Source: Carboxylicivirga agarovorans
Lineage (GTDB): Bacteria; Bacteroidota; Bacteroidia; Bacteroidales; Marinilabiliaceae
Length of the DNA: 64,000 bases
Assembly (NCBI RefSeq): GCF_050589845.1
Contig: NZ_JBNGPA010000022.1
Span: 18,581-82,580, forward strand
Reading direction: 5' to 3'
Numbering within the stretch: position 1 is the first letter of the stretch; the number at the start of each line of letters is the position of its first letter. Positions 54,697 to 64,000 of the stretch are shown piece after piece. The notes under the pieces were generated by a model. It searched no databases. It saw only the letters and a program-made list of their open reading frames with translations, and was not told the DNA's origin. The position numbers and the translations under genes are program-made.

Positions 54697-55677
54697 TTAT
54701 TCGAAACAACCAGGTATCTTTTGAATTAATTCTATATCATCAACCATAATTACACCTGTTCCGTCACGACCAGCACCACGGTCATTGTCCCATGCGTGTG
54801 TAAACATTACCCAAATGCTTTCAACCTTTGCAGGGTCAATCTGATCAAATGAACTGTCTGAAAAATCAAACTCCACATCAATCCACTGATCCAGTTCACT
54901 TACTTTAATATTGCGTTCAATCTCCTGTCGTCCTGAGCCATCATTTAAACCGATCTTAAGGTTTAAGTACGACTCCGGAATATTAAAATCAAAATTTCCT
55001 TCAGGAACCTCGAAAGTACTTGGGATATAGAAACGCATGGCCACTTTACGCCACATACCGGCATGTGAAAAATCAAATACCTCTGTGTCGAAATCATAAG
55101 CGACTTCAGTCCACCAGCCACCTGCTTTACCTATCAGAAGCACATTGTTTTCCCCGGGAAACTTATACGGATTTGAATCAACATGGTAGTCTTTAAATAG
55201 CTGAACATCATTCGGATGCTTCTGGATCCATGAGCCTGCATATGCTGCATCATCGTCGAAGTTATCCATCATAACCCGCTTAGGAACGGCACACTCAAGT
55301 ACCTCACTGGCAGTTATGGATTCCGCTACTTTAGCCAGTTCACCGTCGTAAGTATATGCGTTAAAAGTGATATCGTATGTTCCGGGGTTGATATAGTAAA
55401 CCGTGTCTTTATCACGCTTACTGGTTTCACCATTGCCAAAATCCCATGTAATAAACTGAATAGCATTATCAGCTTCACCACCGGCACCGCGAACATATTC
55501 AACTTCATAGATCTGTGCCGCTAATTCTGTCACACTGATCTCGATCTGATCAGCCAGCTCTTTTAATCTTTCAGGATCTTGTTTTTTATAGTCATCTACT
55601 GCACCTACTTCTGTCGGCTCACAATTCCATAAACCTACAGCCATGATGAACAGTAATAGTTGTGATATATATTTCAT
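54697..55677 (-). CDS. PKD-domain surface glycan-binding lipoprotein (SGBP), proximal copy
   Basis: 326 residues; signal ends GLWNC (Cys19), a loose lipobox. One PKD-like domain about 45-128 (FITWDFGNGETSKRDKDTVYYINPGTYDITF) and a C-terminal sandwich about 135-320 (VMMDNFDDDAAYAGSW...GTGVIMVDDIELI). The C-terminal domain is clearly homologous to that of 53498-54676: both have the VLL-GK-GGWWTE block and the DDI strand. Directly downstream of susD with a 110-bp gap. Expected to capture the glycan at the cell surface beside SusCD. Confidence 0.9.
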   Translation of the reverse strand: MKYISQLLLFIMAVGLWNCEPTEVGAVDDYKKQDPERLKELADQIEISVTELAAQIYEVEYVRGAGGEADNAIQFITWDFGNGETSKRDKDTVYYINPGTYDITFNAYTYDGELAKVAESITASEVLECAVPKRVMMDNFDDDAAYAGSWIQKHPNDVQLFKDYHVDSNPYKFPGENNVLLIGKAGGWWTEVAYDFDTEVFDFSHAGMWRKVAMRFYIPSTFEVPEGNFDFNIPESYLNLKIGLNDGSGRQEIERNIKVSELDQWIDVEFDFSDSSFDQIDPAKVESIWVMFTHAWDNDRGAGRDGTGVIMVDDIELIQKIPGCFE

Positions 55678-55787
55678 CTCATTAAATTTTAATTTTCAAA
55701 AAATATTCGATGCAACTCGCCATGGTGTTTTACCTCTGTAAGGTGCCATCTTCAAAGCTCGTTTCATAGTCATTTCATTTTAATTGC

Positions 55788-57311
55788 CTAGTAACCTGCA
55801 TTTTGCTTTAAAGGCTTAGAGCTGGAGCTTGAAAGTTGGATCTGAACATCGGCAATTGGCCAAACGCCTCGTGTTGCCTTGTCAAATGTTACATCAAAAG
55901 GAGCTTCGTAATTATTTGATATTGCGGCATCGGCCACATCAATACCCCGACGTAATAAATCCCAGTAACGCAGGCCTTCGCCAAAGAACTCTTTTCTGCG
56001 TTCTTCAAAGATCCTGTCAGCACTTACAGGAGGGTGTGTCGAGAAGCCGGCGCGTGCTCGTACCTCCTCATAATAACTCTGTGCACTTCGTGTAAAAGTT
56101 CCTCCTTTTAACGATAATTCAGCTGCCATTAACAATACATCGGCATAACGTACAACAGTTCGTCCATCAGGATGTCCGCTAAAAGCAGGATCGTCAACAA
56201 ATCGGCTCAAAGGTGTGTATTTTTTAAAATAATAGCCTGTATGCTGATAACTGTTACTATACTCATTTTCGCCGACCTCGCTATTGGCATCTAATATGGT
56301 AGCATTACGTCTTACATCAGCGGGTTCGAAGATGCTGTAAACATCAGGGTGAATGGTTCCAAACCCCCATCCAGCTGCATAGGTTGATGTATTGGAAAGG
56401 TCCCTTAGTCCGTAAAACTGTACATCTCCCCTGCTTGCTCCTTTACCATTGTATGAATATGGAATCTGGTAAACATGTTCCTTGCTGTAATATGCTTCAT
56501 CTGAACCTGAAACCAACCACAGATCAGCAAAATTATCAACTAATCCATAGTGCTTATCTTCGATAATATTATCAAGCAATGAACTTATTGTATTCAGTGT
56601 TACACCAGGCATTTCGGTTTGTGAATAAAAGCCTGTGTAGAACAAATAAACACGGGCCAACATGGCTTGAGCAGCATATTTTGTCACACGGCCCTCTTCG
56701 CCTTCAACCGTTTCAGGTAAATCTTCGATGGCTGCCAGGTAGTCGCTGGCAATTTGCTCATATACCTCATCGGGATGAGCCTGACCTACATCAGCATCAG
56801 CCAAAGTAATTGGTTCAGTGATCAATGGAATATTTTCATACATACGTACTAAATTCGAATAGATATAAGCACGAATAAACTTAAGCTCAGCCATTATCCT
56901 TGCCTTCTCAGTCTCATCTTCGAACGTGATATCCGGGATTTTCTGCATCGCTACATTTGTACGATAAATACCTACATAGCCTCTCCACCAGAATTGATCG
57001 TGTTGCCAGTCTGTGGCCAGCATTTTATGTTTCTCGAAACGTCTGATATCAGTTCCGTCGGAAGAACTTCCCCCGCCGGTAAACATATCGTCGGAACACA
57101 TGTTAAGAAAAAATTCAAACTCATTGGTCCCGCCTTTATCGTCGGTTGTAGCATTATAAGCAGCATAAAGGGCAGCATAAGCATCTTCCTCGGTTTGATA
57201 GAAGTTGTCTTCTGTGGTGGCCGTGTGATTATCAACCTCCAGATAATCGTCACATGCAGTAGCTCCTAAAATAAGCAGAGCCATTGTTATATGTAATATA
57301 TATTTCTTCAT
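55788..57311 (-). CDS. SusD/RagB-type outer-membrane lipoprotein (PUL 2)
   Basis: 507 residues from the start at 57311; lipobox ATAC (Cys20) then DDYLEVDN, typical for SusD. Family motifs: FYQTEEDAYAALYAAYNAT, MAELKFIRAYIYSNLVRMYENIPLI, KYAAQAMLARVYLFYTG, VRYADVLLMAAELSLKGG, RRKEFFGEGLRYWDLLRRG, and a C-terminal KQNAGY. It follows susC by about 55 bp and pairs with it. Some acidic/serine stretches (GGGSSSDGTD) may form a surface loop. Glycan target inferred from the neighbouring GH5/GH30/GH3. Confidence 0.96.
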   Translation of the reverse strand: MKKYILHITMALLILGATACDDYLEVDNHTATTEDNFYQTEEDAYAALYAAYNATTDDKGGTNEFEFFLNMCSDDMFTGGGSSSDGTDIRRFEKHKMLATDWQHDQFWWRGYVGIYRTNVAMQKIPDITFEDETEKARIMAELKFIRAYIYSNLVRMYENIPLITEPITLADADVGQAHPDEVYEQIASDYLAAIEDLPETVEGEEGRVTKYAAQAMLARVYLFYTGFYSQTEMPGVTLNTISSLLDNIIEDKHYGLVDNFADLWLVSGSDEAYYSKEHVYQIPYSYNGKGASRGDVQFYGLRDLSNTSTYAAGWGFGTIHPDVYSIFEPADVRRNATILDANSEVGENEYSNSYQHTGYYFKKYTPLSRFVDDPAFSGHPDGRTVVRYADVLLMAAELSLKGGTFTRSAQSYYEEVRARAGFSTHPPVSADRIFEERRKEFFGEGLRYWDLLRRGIDVADAAISNNYEAPFDVTFDKATRGVWPIADVQIQLSSSSSKPLKQNAGY

Positions 57312-57365
57312 GATCAGTATACTTTTTGTATCTATTTGAAAATGTGATTCAAACATCTGTTTCAA

Positions 57366-60300
57366 TTAAAACCTTAAATTCATACCAACAGTAAAAGTTC
57401 TGGCCTGAGGGTATGTACCAGTATCAACTCCTGAATTGATGGTACCTGAACCAAACTCCACATCAACACCTGGATAATCGGTAAAGGTGTAAAGGTTCTG
57501 AGCAGCTACATACAGCTTTAAGTGTTCTATTTTTAAACGTGAAAGTGCGGTTTTACTGAAAGTATAGCCCAATTGTACGTTCTTAACGCGTAAATAGTCA
57601 GCATCAACAACATACCTGTCTGAGAAACGGCTATAGTTTTTGTTAGGGTCTTCAATTGAAGCACGTGGCTCACTGTTAGTTGAGTTTTCTCCGGTCCAAC
57701 GGTTCAGCATGGTTTCCGGCAGATTTGTTAATCCTGCATCTAAGCGACGTGACAAATTCGCAATCTGGTGCCCTCCTGCGCCTTGCATGAACACTGAAAC
57801 ATCAAAGCCCTTCCAATCGGCAAACAATGATAAACCATAGAAATACACAGGATTAGAGTTACCCAGGTTTATCTTATCATTGTCATCTAAGATACCATCA
57901 CCATTTTGGTCAATAAAACGCACATCACCCGGCTGTGCATCAGGCAACATTTTTACAATATCGCCATTCTCATTAACAGAAACCGGCATATTATCAATAT
58001 CTGTCTGATTTTGGAATAAACCATCTGTTTCGTATCCCCAAAAGTAGCCTAATGGTTCACCTTCTTCAGCTCTGGTAACCATTCCATAGGTTTGAACAGT
58101 GGCTCCACCCAATACCTTCTCATCATTGCCGATATAAGTAACTTCGTTATCATTAAATGAGATATTAGCATTTACACCCCAGTTAAATGAAGCTGATTTA
58201 TTATTGTAACCAAACTCAAATTCATAACCACGGTTGCGGACCTCAGCGGCATTATCAATGGGTGAATTACTACCATAGTGTCCCGGAATTTTAACCGCCA
58301 GAAGCAAATCTTTCGTTAACTTATTGTAATAGTCAAATGTAAAGGTGATTTTACTATCAAAGAAATGCGCATCTAAACCAATATCGGTTTGTTCGGATGT
58401 TTCCCAACGAATATCAGGTGTTGGAATGGTATTAGGTGCCAGGCCCTGCATTGACGTTCCGCTTGTAAGCGGGTTTCCGATAACATAAGCACCTGCATCT
58501 GAAATGTTTGATACATAAACAAAGTTACCGATGTGATTACTACCATTTTGTCCCCAACTTGCTCTTAGTTTAATGAAATTGGTAAAACCTTTAAGTGAGG
58601 CGGCAAAATTTTCATTGGTCAGTACCCATCCACCTGAGAGAGAAGGAAAGTAACCATACTTATTATCTGGTCCGAATCGTGATGAACCATCGGCCCTGAA
58701 TGTAGCAGAAAAGAAGTACTTTTCATTAAAATCGTAATTAACCCGGGAAAAGAACGATACTAAACGGTTAGGAATTCCTTTACCACCGCTTGAGTTACGG
58801 GTTTCTTTATCGCTAATGGTATTATCAATGTAAGCGTAGTCTTCACCTTTAGGTGTTTTAGTTATATCAACACCACTTCCCCAAAGGCTGTGAGATGTTT
58901 CTTCTAAAATTGTACTACCTGCAACAGCATTAATACTGTGCTTGTTAAGGTCCAGATCATAGGTAATGACATTTTCCCAGTTGTGATTAAAGTAACGCGT
59001 CATACTTTTTTGTACATCGTCGACCAGGTTATAATCAGACGGGCTTAGTTTGTAAACCGGGTTATAGTCTTCCCAGGTAACATAAGCCAGGTCGATACCA
59101 TATGAACTTTTGAATTTCAGGTTCTTTAAAAAGCTGTATTCAACAAACATATTACCCACAAACTTGTCTGTTCGGGTTTGCGAATGCAAATACTCCATTT
59201 TACCAACAGGATTGGTAATACCCTGACTTACGTATTCTGATACGCCATACTCACCATTTTCATCACGCACAGGTGTCAGAGGATCTAAGTTATAGGCAGA
59301 TGCCAGAGGACCGCCGTAGATATTGTTAACAGAAATTCCACTACTTTCAATATTTGAGTAATACAATGAAGTACCTGTGCGTAACTTATCGTTGTGGCTC
59401 TTTGTTTCTGCATTTACCCGAGCTGTAATACGGCTGTAGTTTGAATTATCAGGAGCAACCAGACCCTCCTGACCAAAATAAGATATACCACTTGAGATCT
59501 TTGCTTTCTCTGTACCGCCGTTTAGGGTCACGCTATGGTTCATCATAGGCGCATTCTTATTGTAGATCTCATCTTGCCAGTCGGTATTGGCACGACGATT
59601 AAAATCCATTGGTCTGACCCCGTCATTTAACTGAGCTTCATTGTAAAAAAGCACATATTGGTCAGCATCCATCAGTGATAATTTACGCTCCGGATTCTGA
59701 ATACTGTGGTAACCGTCATACGACACCGTGAAGGTCTGTGCTTTACCTTTTTTAGTTGTGATCAATACAACACCATTGGCACCACGTGCACCATAGATAG
59801 ATGAAGATGCCGCATCTTTTAGTATTTCCATACTGGCAATATCACCAGGGTTCAAATAATCGATACCACCCACAGGCAGTCCGTCTACAATATATAGCGG
59901 GTCAGAATTCCCATTGGTACCTGCACCACGGATGCGTACCGACATTCCAGCCCCTGGCTGTGCAGAACTGCTGGTTACAGTAACTCCGGCTGTACGTCCC
60001 TGTAATGCCTGCTCAACTCTGAGGTTCTGAGTTTTTTCGATATCCTTTTCCCCTACGGATGATATAGCTGCTGTTAATGAGCTTTTCTTTCGCGTACCAT
60101 AACCAACCGCAATTACTTCATCAAGTCCGATACTGCCTGACACCATTACTATATTAAGGCCACCTGAAGTGTTAGTATTTGTAATTTTAATTTCCTGAGT
60201 CTCCAAACCAATAAATGAGAATACCAACACATCATCAACAGAAACATTGTCAATAACATAGTTGCCATCCATATCGGAAATCACCCCCTTTTGCGTACCT

Positions 60301-60437
60301 TTTATGAGTATATTAACTCCGGGTACGCCACTACCAGTATCATCAGTAACCTTTCCGGATACAGATAAAGACTGAGCAAACATGCCTGTTACATTACACA
60401 ATAGCAATGCAACTAATAATAGTTTTAATCTTTTCAT
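57366..60437 (-). CDS. SusC/RagA-type TonB-dependent receptor (PUL 2)
   Basis: 1023 residues, signal peptide MKRLKLLLVALLLC... ending GMFAQ. Carboxypeptidase-regulatory-like domain about 24-100 (VSGKVTDDTGSGVPGVNILIKGT), LDEVIAVGYGTRKKSSL as the TonB-box region, plug with MEILKDAASSSIYGARGANGVVLITTKKG, then a barrel ending GMNLRF. A RFIDQNGDGILDDNDKINLGN loop is typical of SusC proteins. It is the first gene of the PUL 2 operon, 519 bp after the regulator stop. Works with SusD at 55788-57311 to import beta-glucan fragments (inferred). Confidence 0.97.
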   Translation of the reverse strand: MKRLKLLLVALLLCNVTGMFAQSLSVSGKVTDDTGSGVPGVNILIKGTQKGVISDMDGNYVIDNVSVDDVLVFSFIGLETQEIKITNTNTSGGLNIVMVSGSIGLDEVIAVGYGTRKKSSLTAAISSVGEKDIEKTQNLRVEQALQGRTAGVTVTSSSAQPGAGMSVRIRGAGTNGNSDPLYIVDGLPVGGIDYLNPGDIASMEILKDAASSSIYGARGANGVVLITTKKGKAQTFTVSYDGYHSIQNPERKLSLMDADQYVLFYNEAQLNDGVRPMDFNRRANTDWQDEIYNKNAPMMNHSVTLNGGTEKAKISSGISYFGQEGLVAPDNSNYSRITARVNAETKSHNDKLRTGTSLYYSNIESSGISVNNIYGGPLASAYNLDPLTPVRDENGEYGVSEYVSQGITNPVGKMEYLHSQTRTDKFVGNMFVEYSFLKNLKFKSSYGIDLAYVTWEDYNPVYKLSPSDYNLVDDVQKSMTRYFNHNWENVITYDLDLNKHSINAVAGSTILEETSHSLWGSGVDITKTPKGEDYAYIDNTISDKETRNSSGGKGIPNRLVSFFSRVNYDFNEKYFFSATFRADGSSRFGPDNKYGYFPSLSGGWVLTNENFAASLKGFTNFIKLRASWGQNGSNHIGNFVYVSNISDAGAYVIGNPLTSGTSMQGLAPNTIPTPDIRWETSEQTDIGLDAHFFDSKITFTFDYYNKLTKDLLLAVKIPGHYGSNSPIDNAAEVRNRGYEFEFGYNNKSASFNWGVNANISFNDNEVTYIGNDEKVLGGATVQTYGMVTRAEEGEPLGYFWGYETDGLFQNQTDIDNMPVSVNENGDIVKMLPDAQPGDVRFIDQNGDGILDDNDKINLGNSNPVYFYGLSLFADWKGFDVSVFMQGAGGHQIANLSRRLDAGLTNLPETMLNRWTGENSTNSEPRASIEDPNKNYSRFSDRYVVDADYLRVKNVQLGYTFSKTALSRLKIEHLKLYVAAQNLYTFTDYPGVDVEFGSGTINSGVDTGTYPQARTFTVGMNLRF

Positions 60438-60956
60438 AGTAACTTTACTTTTTAACAGATTTAGTCCCTTTCATGACTCGTTAGTTTTTGATTTGTATGT
60501 GATGAATGTAAAACTATGATATAGGAAGCAGGCGACACAAAAAAGACCATAGACACATGGTAGACAGACCAGATCAGGTATGGATATTCTATAGACAGGG
60601 ATTTGTTAAGCACTGTTAATCAGCACCTATAGAAGCATAAACTTTTTTAAAGGTCATTATCTCCATACTGTCATCAGAAGTCACTTAACTAAAGCGGATA
60701 TAGTTTCTTGTTCTGATTAATAGGCGATCATCTACTCAAAATTGAACTAAAAAACGAAGAACATCTTTACCTGAATAAGCTCGTCAGCGAATTGTTGTGA
60801 GATAGTATATTTCCTGCCAAACAGATAAAATGAAGGCAAGGGATTGAAGATTGAAGCCTCTTATTTAAATCATATTATGAAGCTTAAGCTAACTACCTTA
60901 AAACTATTACTGGTTATAAGCATGAGTCAGCTAACTTTTCGTGGTGTGGTATTGGT
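60438..60956. other. Intergenic region upstream of PUL 2 susC
   Basis: 519 bp without a convincing gene. It holds a plausible susC promoter (listed), a ten-base palindrome AGCTTAAGCT at 60881-60890 and a short direct repeat GATTGAA GATTGAA near 60842-60855. The long leader region could host the binding site of the upstream LuxR-type regulator. Confidence 0.6.
60509..60541 (-). promoter_or_regulatory. Predicted promoter of PUL 2 susC
   Basis: On the minus strand a TTTG (60541-60538) is followed after 21 bp by TAGTTTTA (60516-60509), close to the TTTG-N19..21-TAnnTTTG Bacteroidota consensus with the last G replaced. It predicts a leader of about 65 bp. Confidence 0.4.
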
Positions 60957-63626
60957 CTATAACTCTCTGATGAACTTATACAAGTTTTGAGAATGTTCTA
61001 ACTTCAACTTCTTTCTTAAACGGTAACGAGCGGTATCTACGCTACTGGGTGAGATATTCAGAAATTTAGCTATTTCGTTTGTATTGGCATTAATTCGAAT
61101 AAATGATATTAAACGAATATCATTAGGAGTCAGTTCTTCATATTGCGCAGAAACTTTCTGAATAAAATCCTGATGATCTTCTGAAAAAAGCTTATAAAAC
61201 AGAAACTCTTTTTTCTCCTGGTTTATCTCCTGATCAATTTTATTGACCCAGCGTGAGGCCGCGCTGTTTTTCATTTGAGCCAAGGCTTCTCTGACGTCCA
61301 CTAAAAATGCATTTTTGTGCCTGATAATTTCAGTAAACTGTAATAACTGTTTCTTTTGTGCCTGTACCTGCTCTGCCGCCGAACGTTTCTGATCATATTT
61401 ATGTTTTAACCTTAGCTTTTGGTATTTGGCATATTGCACGCCTATTAAGATGAAAGCCAGAATAATAACAATTATTATTCCAATACGAAGATAGTAATAG
61501 CCAATGCCTTTTATTGTAATGGGCAATATTGTTTTTCTTTCTATCGTACCATTATAACGGCACTCCAATTCAAATGAGTAATCTCTAGGTTTTAAGTCCC
61601 CATAGGCTACTTGATTATTTGATAAGGACCATTCTGACCACTCTTTATTATAAGGCAAAAGCCGGTAGCGATATTCAATATTGTTTTTTTTGTCGCTGGC
61701 AAAAGAAAGGGTTACTGTTTTAAAATCCCGACTCTCAAGTGTCAAAGTTTCCTTCGTATATGGATAATATAACGTTTTGGGCTTATGAATCTCTGAATAA
61801 GTAATTTCAATTTCTGAAATAACAGGATCTTTTAATGCCTGATAGTTATATTTAAGATTGAGGGGTAATACCCTAACACCTTTATCCGTGCCGATATAAA
61901 GAAATTTATCATATATTTTCAAACATTCGAACTGCTCAACTATATCATTATTGACCTCACTTAAGAGCTTATTGTGAACAACAATTGAACCATTGGCCAG
62001 TTCCTCAATCATCCGTAGTTCGTTATCCTGAATGTAAATTGCAATATTGTTATCGACAGAAACTTCCAGGGCGATTATATTGCCACCCTTAACACTCTGG
62101 GTTAAAATCCTTTGAGTTTCTACAAAATGCCCCTCCTTAAATTCATAAAGCGCATTGCCATCATAAAACAACAAGCCATAATCTGTATCAAAAACATCTT
62201 TCATTTTCGTATCTCGCACAACACATGAATCATTATACACATGTATACTGCGAACAATTGAATCGCTGGTGCTACCATACACCCAAATGCAACGATTGGA
62301 ACTATCATAACTAAGTTTAGGGTTTCCCCATAGCCATAGGTTTTGTTTTTCCACAAAACCGGTTCCGACCTGTTGCATCCACAATATTCCGGTATAGGCT
62401 GAAAATATAAAATTGTTTGAATCACCAAATTGGGCAACATCCATCACTCCCGTATTATTATACATGAGCTGCGCAGTAGCCTTATTAATTTTAATCAATC
62501 CATTATTATGACATGCAAAAACACCTGCTGAAGACTTATTTAATCCCCAAACCTGCCCTTGAGTGCCCTGAACAAGAGCAAAGTCACCAGATTGCTCATT
62601 AGAGTATAGTCCCTTGTTGGTTGCAACGTATGTTTTATCATCATCTAACAGAATATCATATGTTGCTCCCTTACTAATGATAGATTTTAATAAACTCTCC
62701 TTATTAATTTTGGCAATGCCGTAGTCGAGGCCAGCCCATAAATTACCATTATTATCAATAGCCAGCGACAGAACAGTATTATCCAACAATCCATGTTGGT
62801 GTTGTATCTTTCTTTGAATATGAGCCCCTTCATTATCTGATTTTACAGGGATAATACCGTCTAAAATAGAGCCGAGGTAAAAGGTCTTTTCATCATAATG
62901 AGTTGCAGAAAAACAGCTTGATTGTTCGGGTATACTCACTTTTCTAATTTTACTACCATCGTAAGCAAACACCTCTCCATTCAACATGACTATATAAAGA
63001 TGATTATCATGTTCAAACAGCACCCTTACTTCCTGGTTATGAGCCTGCTCAAAAGGAGAAACAAAAGTAAATCCTTCGGAATCCAAAGTACCTAACCCTT
63101 TATCTGCAGTGGTAGTCCAAACTTTGCCCTGCCACTTTCCTAATCCTGAAACTCTCTGTGGAAATGTATATTGTGCCAGGCTTTTGGTTTTATGGTTGTA
63201 TATTTTAATCGTACTATTTGCCTGATAGTAAACATTATCACCATTTACCTCAATATTCCAGACTCCACCATCAATGTCTGCCAGATAATTGTAACTTAAC
63301 TGACCTGTTTCATCAATGTCAAAGTAACCAATTTCATCTCCCCCACACCAAATTTTATTATTGTGAATACATAATGCCCTTAATGATTTACCTGAAGGTA
63401 ATTCATTTAATATCCATTGCCCATATACATAACGAAGTAAACCCTTACTATTCGCAATATAAACAACGTTATTAGCATCAACCTCTATATCCCAATTCTG
63501 CCTTCCGGCCCGGTACTCATTCTTGTCAAAAGATGTAATATCAGGAACATATGAATATTCAAGAGCATGTGTAAAGCTTGCCACACACAGAAATAGAGTA
63601 ATTAATAGGTTGTTTTTTAAATTCAT
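60957..63626 (-). CDS. Beta-propeller sensor with Y_Y_Y domain, membrane helix and LuxR-type HTH
   Basis: 889 residues. Signal peptide 1-21 (ending THALEY); periplasmic propeller with Reg_prop-like blades about 25-600 (NSKGLLRYVYGQWI, NGNLWAGLDYGIAKI, YIGTDKGVRVL); Y_Y_Y domain about 625-705 (NIEYRYRLLPYNKEWSEWS); transmembrane helix about 712-735 (LRIGIIIVIILAFILIGVQYA); basic and coiled region about 735-820; C-terminal LuxR/GerE HTH about 825-889 (LTPNDIRLISFIRINANTNEIAKFLNISPSSVDTARYRLRKK, read in parts). It lacks kinase and receiver domains, so signal should pass through the membrane directly to the DNA-binding domain. It lies just upstream of PUL 2 susC and is the likely regulator of that locus. 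Confidence 0.9.
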   Translation of the reverse strand: MNLKNNLLITLFLCVASFTHALEYSYVPDITSFDKNEYRAGRQNWDIEVDANNVVYIANSKGLLRYVYGQWILNELPSGKSLRALCIHNNKIWCGGDEIGYFDIDETGQLSYNYLADIDGGVWNIEVNGDNVYYQANSTIKIYNHKTKSLAQYTFPQRVSGLGKWQGKVWTTTADKGLGTLDSEGFTFVSPFEQAHNQEVRVLFEHDNHLYIVMLNGEVFAYDGSKIRKVSIPEQSSCFSATHYDEKTFYLGSILDGIIPVKSDNEGAHIQRKIQHQHGLLDNTVLSLAIDNNGNLWAGLDYGIAKINKESLLKSIISKGATYDILLDDDKTYVATNKGLYSNEQSGDFALVQGTQGQVWGLNKSSAGVFACHNNGLIKINKATAQLMYNNTGVMDVAQFGDSNNFIFSAYTGILWMQQVGTGFVEKQNLWLWGNPKLSYDSSNRCIWVYGSTSDSIVRSIHVYNDSCVVRDTKMKDVFDTDYGLLFYDGNALYEFKEGHFVETQRILTQSVKGGNIIALEVSVDNNIAIYIQDNELRMIEELANGSIVVHNKLLSEVNNDIVEQFECLKIYDKFLYIGTDKGVRVLPLNLKYNYQALKDPVISEIEITYSEIHKPKTLYYPYTKETLTLESRDFKTVTLSFASDKKNNIEYRYRLLPYNKEWSEWSLSNNQVAYGDLKPRDYSFELECRYNGTIERKTILPITIKGIGYYYLRIGIIIVIILAFILIGVQYAKYQKLRLKHKYDQKRSAAEQVQAQKKQLLQFTEIIRHKNAFLVDVREALAQMKNSAASRWVNKIDQEINQEKKEFLFYKLFSEDHQDFIQKVSAQYEELTPNDIRLISFIRINANTNEIAKFLNISPSSVDTARYRLRKKLKLEHSQNLYKFIREL

Positions 63627-64000
63627 AACAATAGAAACACAGCAATTTACAGACCTGGTGATCCCCTTGCAATCAGATTATGCATTCTGTTACAAATGTA
63701 AGTATTAATTTCTTTTTTTTATTTCTATTAAATTATGTTGGATATAATCTCTTCAGTTGCACCTTGGTCAGGTGGAGGGAAAATAGCATACCAGGCATTA
63801 AACACCTCAGCTCACACGATAGCTATCTTTGGTCAGTCCTTTATAAAAGGATGTGCCTGCAAGGCACCGAGGGTTTTAGTGTTCGAAAAGAAGTTTTATA
63901 AACGTATAGATCTATGCATCATGTAAATCAGCTCTCCTCCTTACAAAAAGGCTGTATGTTTGTAATAAGAAACACATAAGCCTCTATTGTGTCGTAAATT
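63627..64000. other. Intergenic region at the window end
   Basis: Contains the predicted promoter of the LuxR-type regulator and an A/T-rich tract. Two overlapping small frames near 63680-63926 on the plus strand have no recognisable protein character. No RNA gene or repeat was recognised. Confidence 0.5.
63693..63700 (-). promoter_or_regulatory. Bacteroidota-type -7 element for the LuxR-type regulator gene
   Basis: On the minus strand TACATTTG matches TAnnTTTG exactly, 67 bp upstream of the ATG at 63624-63626. The -33 position is A/T-rich without a clear TTTG. Confidence 0.4.

Noticed and set aside
60881..60994. 37-codon plus-strand frame upstream of PUL 2 susC
   Set aside because: It runs into the 3-prime end of the regulator gene on the other strand and has no leader or family resemblance.
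63680..63926. Two overlapping plus-strand frames of 63-73 codons at the window end
   Set aside because: No promoter, motif or family recognised. Low-complexity A/T-rich start.

Overview
The window is accessory DNA from a member of the Bacteroidota, most likely a marine or brackish polysaccharide degrader. Supporting this are two SusC/SusD pairs, a hybrid two-component regulator (HTCS), many Cys-type sulfatases, lipoprotein signals with acidic residues after the Cys, several type IX secretion (T9SS) C-terminal sorting domains, A-rich leaders without strong Shine-Dalgarno sequences, and moderate GC. The order within the phylum cannot be fixed from this sequence.

PUL 1 spans about 1 to 42.7 kb in four transcription blocks. 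(a) 11608 down to 1, minus strand: SusC, SusD, GH3 lipoprotein, GH9, then two sulfatases, the last cut by the window edge. (b) 12047-17515, plus strand: a 1316-residue HTCS and a second membrane histidine kinase. (c) 37090 down to 17539, minus strand: a long enzyme operon with five sulfatases, a GH29 fucosidase, a GH10 protein, an unclassified GH-A-type glycosidase, three carbohydrate-esterase-like SGNH/SASA proteins, an alpha/beta-hydrolase esterase and two secreted T9SS proteins without a recognised catalytic domain. (d) 37280-42725, plus strand: a 1261-residue glycosidase-sulfatase fusion and a sulfamidase-like sulfatase. In total there are nine sulfatase modules. I infer a target glycan that is heavily sulfated and acetylated, with fucose-type or L-galactose-type branches and a backbone of beta-linked xylose or glucose. 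Three sites with the same spaced motif (GGGT-N10-TTC-N5-GGGT-N10-TTC or part of it) lie in both divergent promoter regions and may be the HTCS operator.

42.7-43.8 kb is a gene-free spacer full of hairpins. It holds an 11-bp-periodic array with dyad symmetry centred at 43061/43062 and a small element with inverted ends.

PUL 2 spans 43.8 to 63.6 kb, all on the minus strand: a beta-propeller/LuxR-type one-protein regulator, SusC, SusD, two PKD-domain surface glycan-binding lipoproteins, a multidomain GH5 with CBM6-like and T9SS domains, an FN3 lipoprotein, GH3, a T9SS CBM-like protein and GH30. GH5+GH30+GH3 with PKD binding proteins suggests a beta-glucan such as laminarin. Several gene junctions here carry stem-loops. 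No tRNA, rRNA, CRISPR, prophage or intact insertion sequence was seen.
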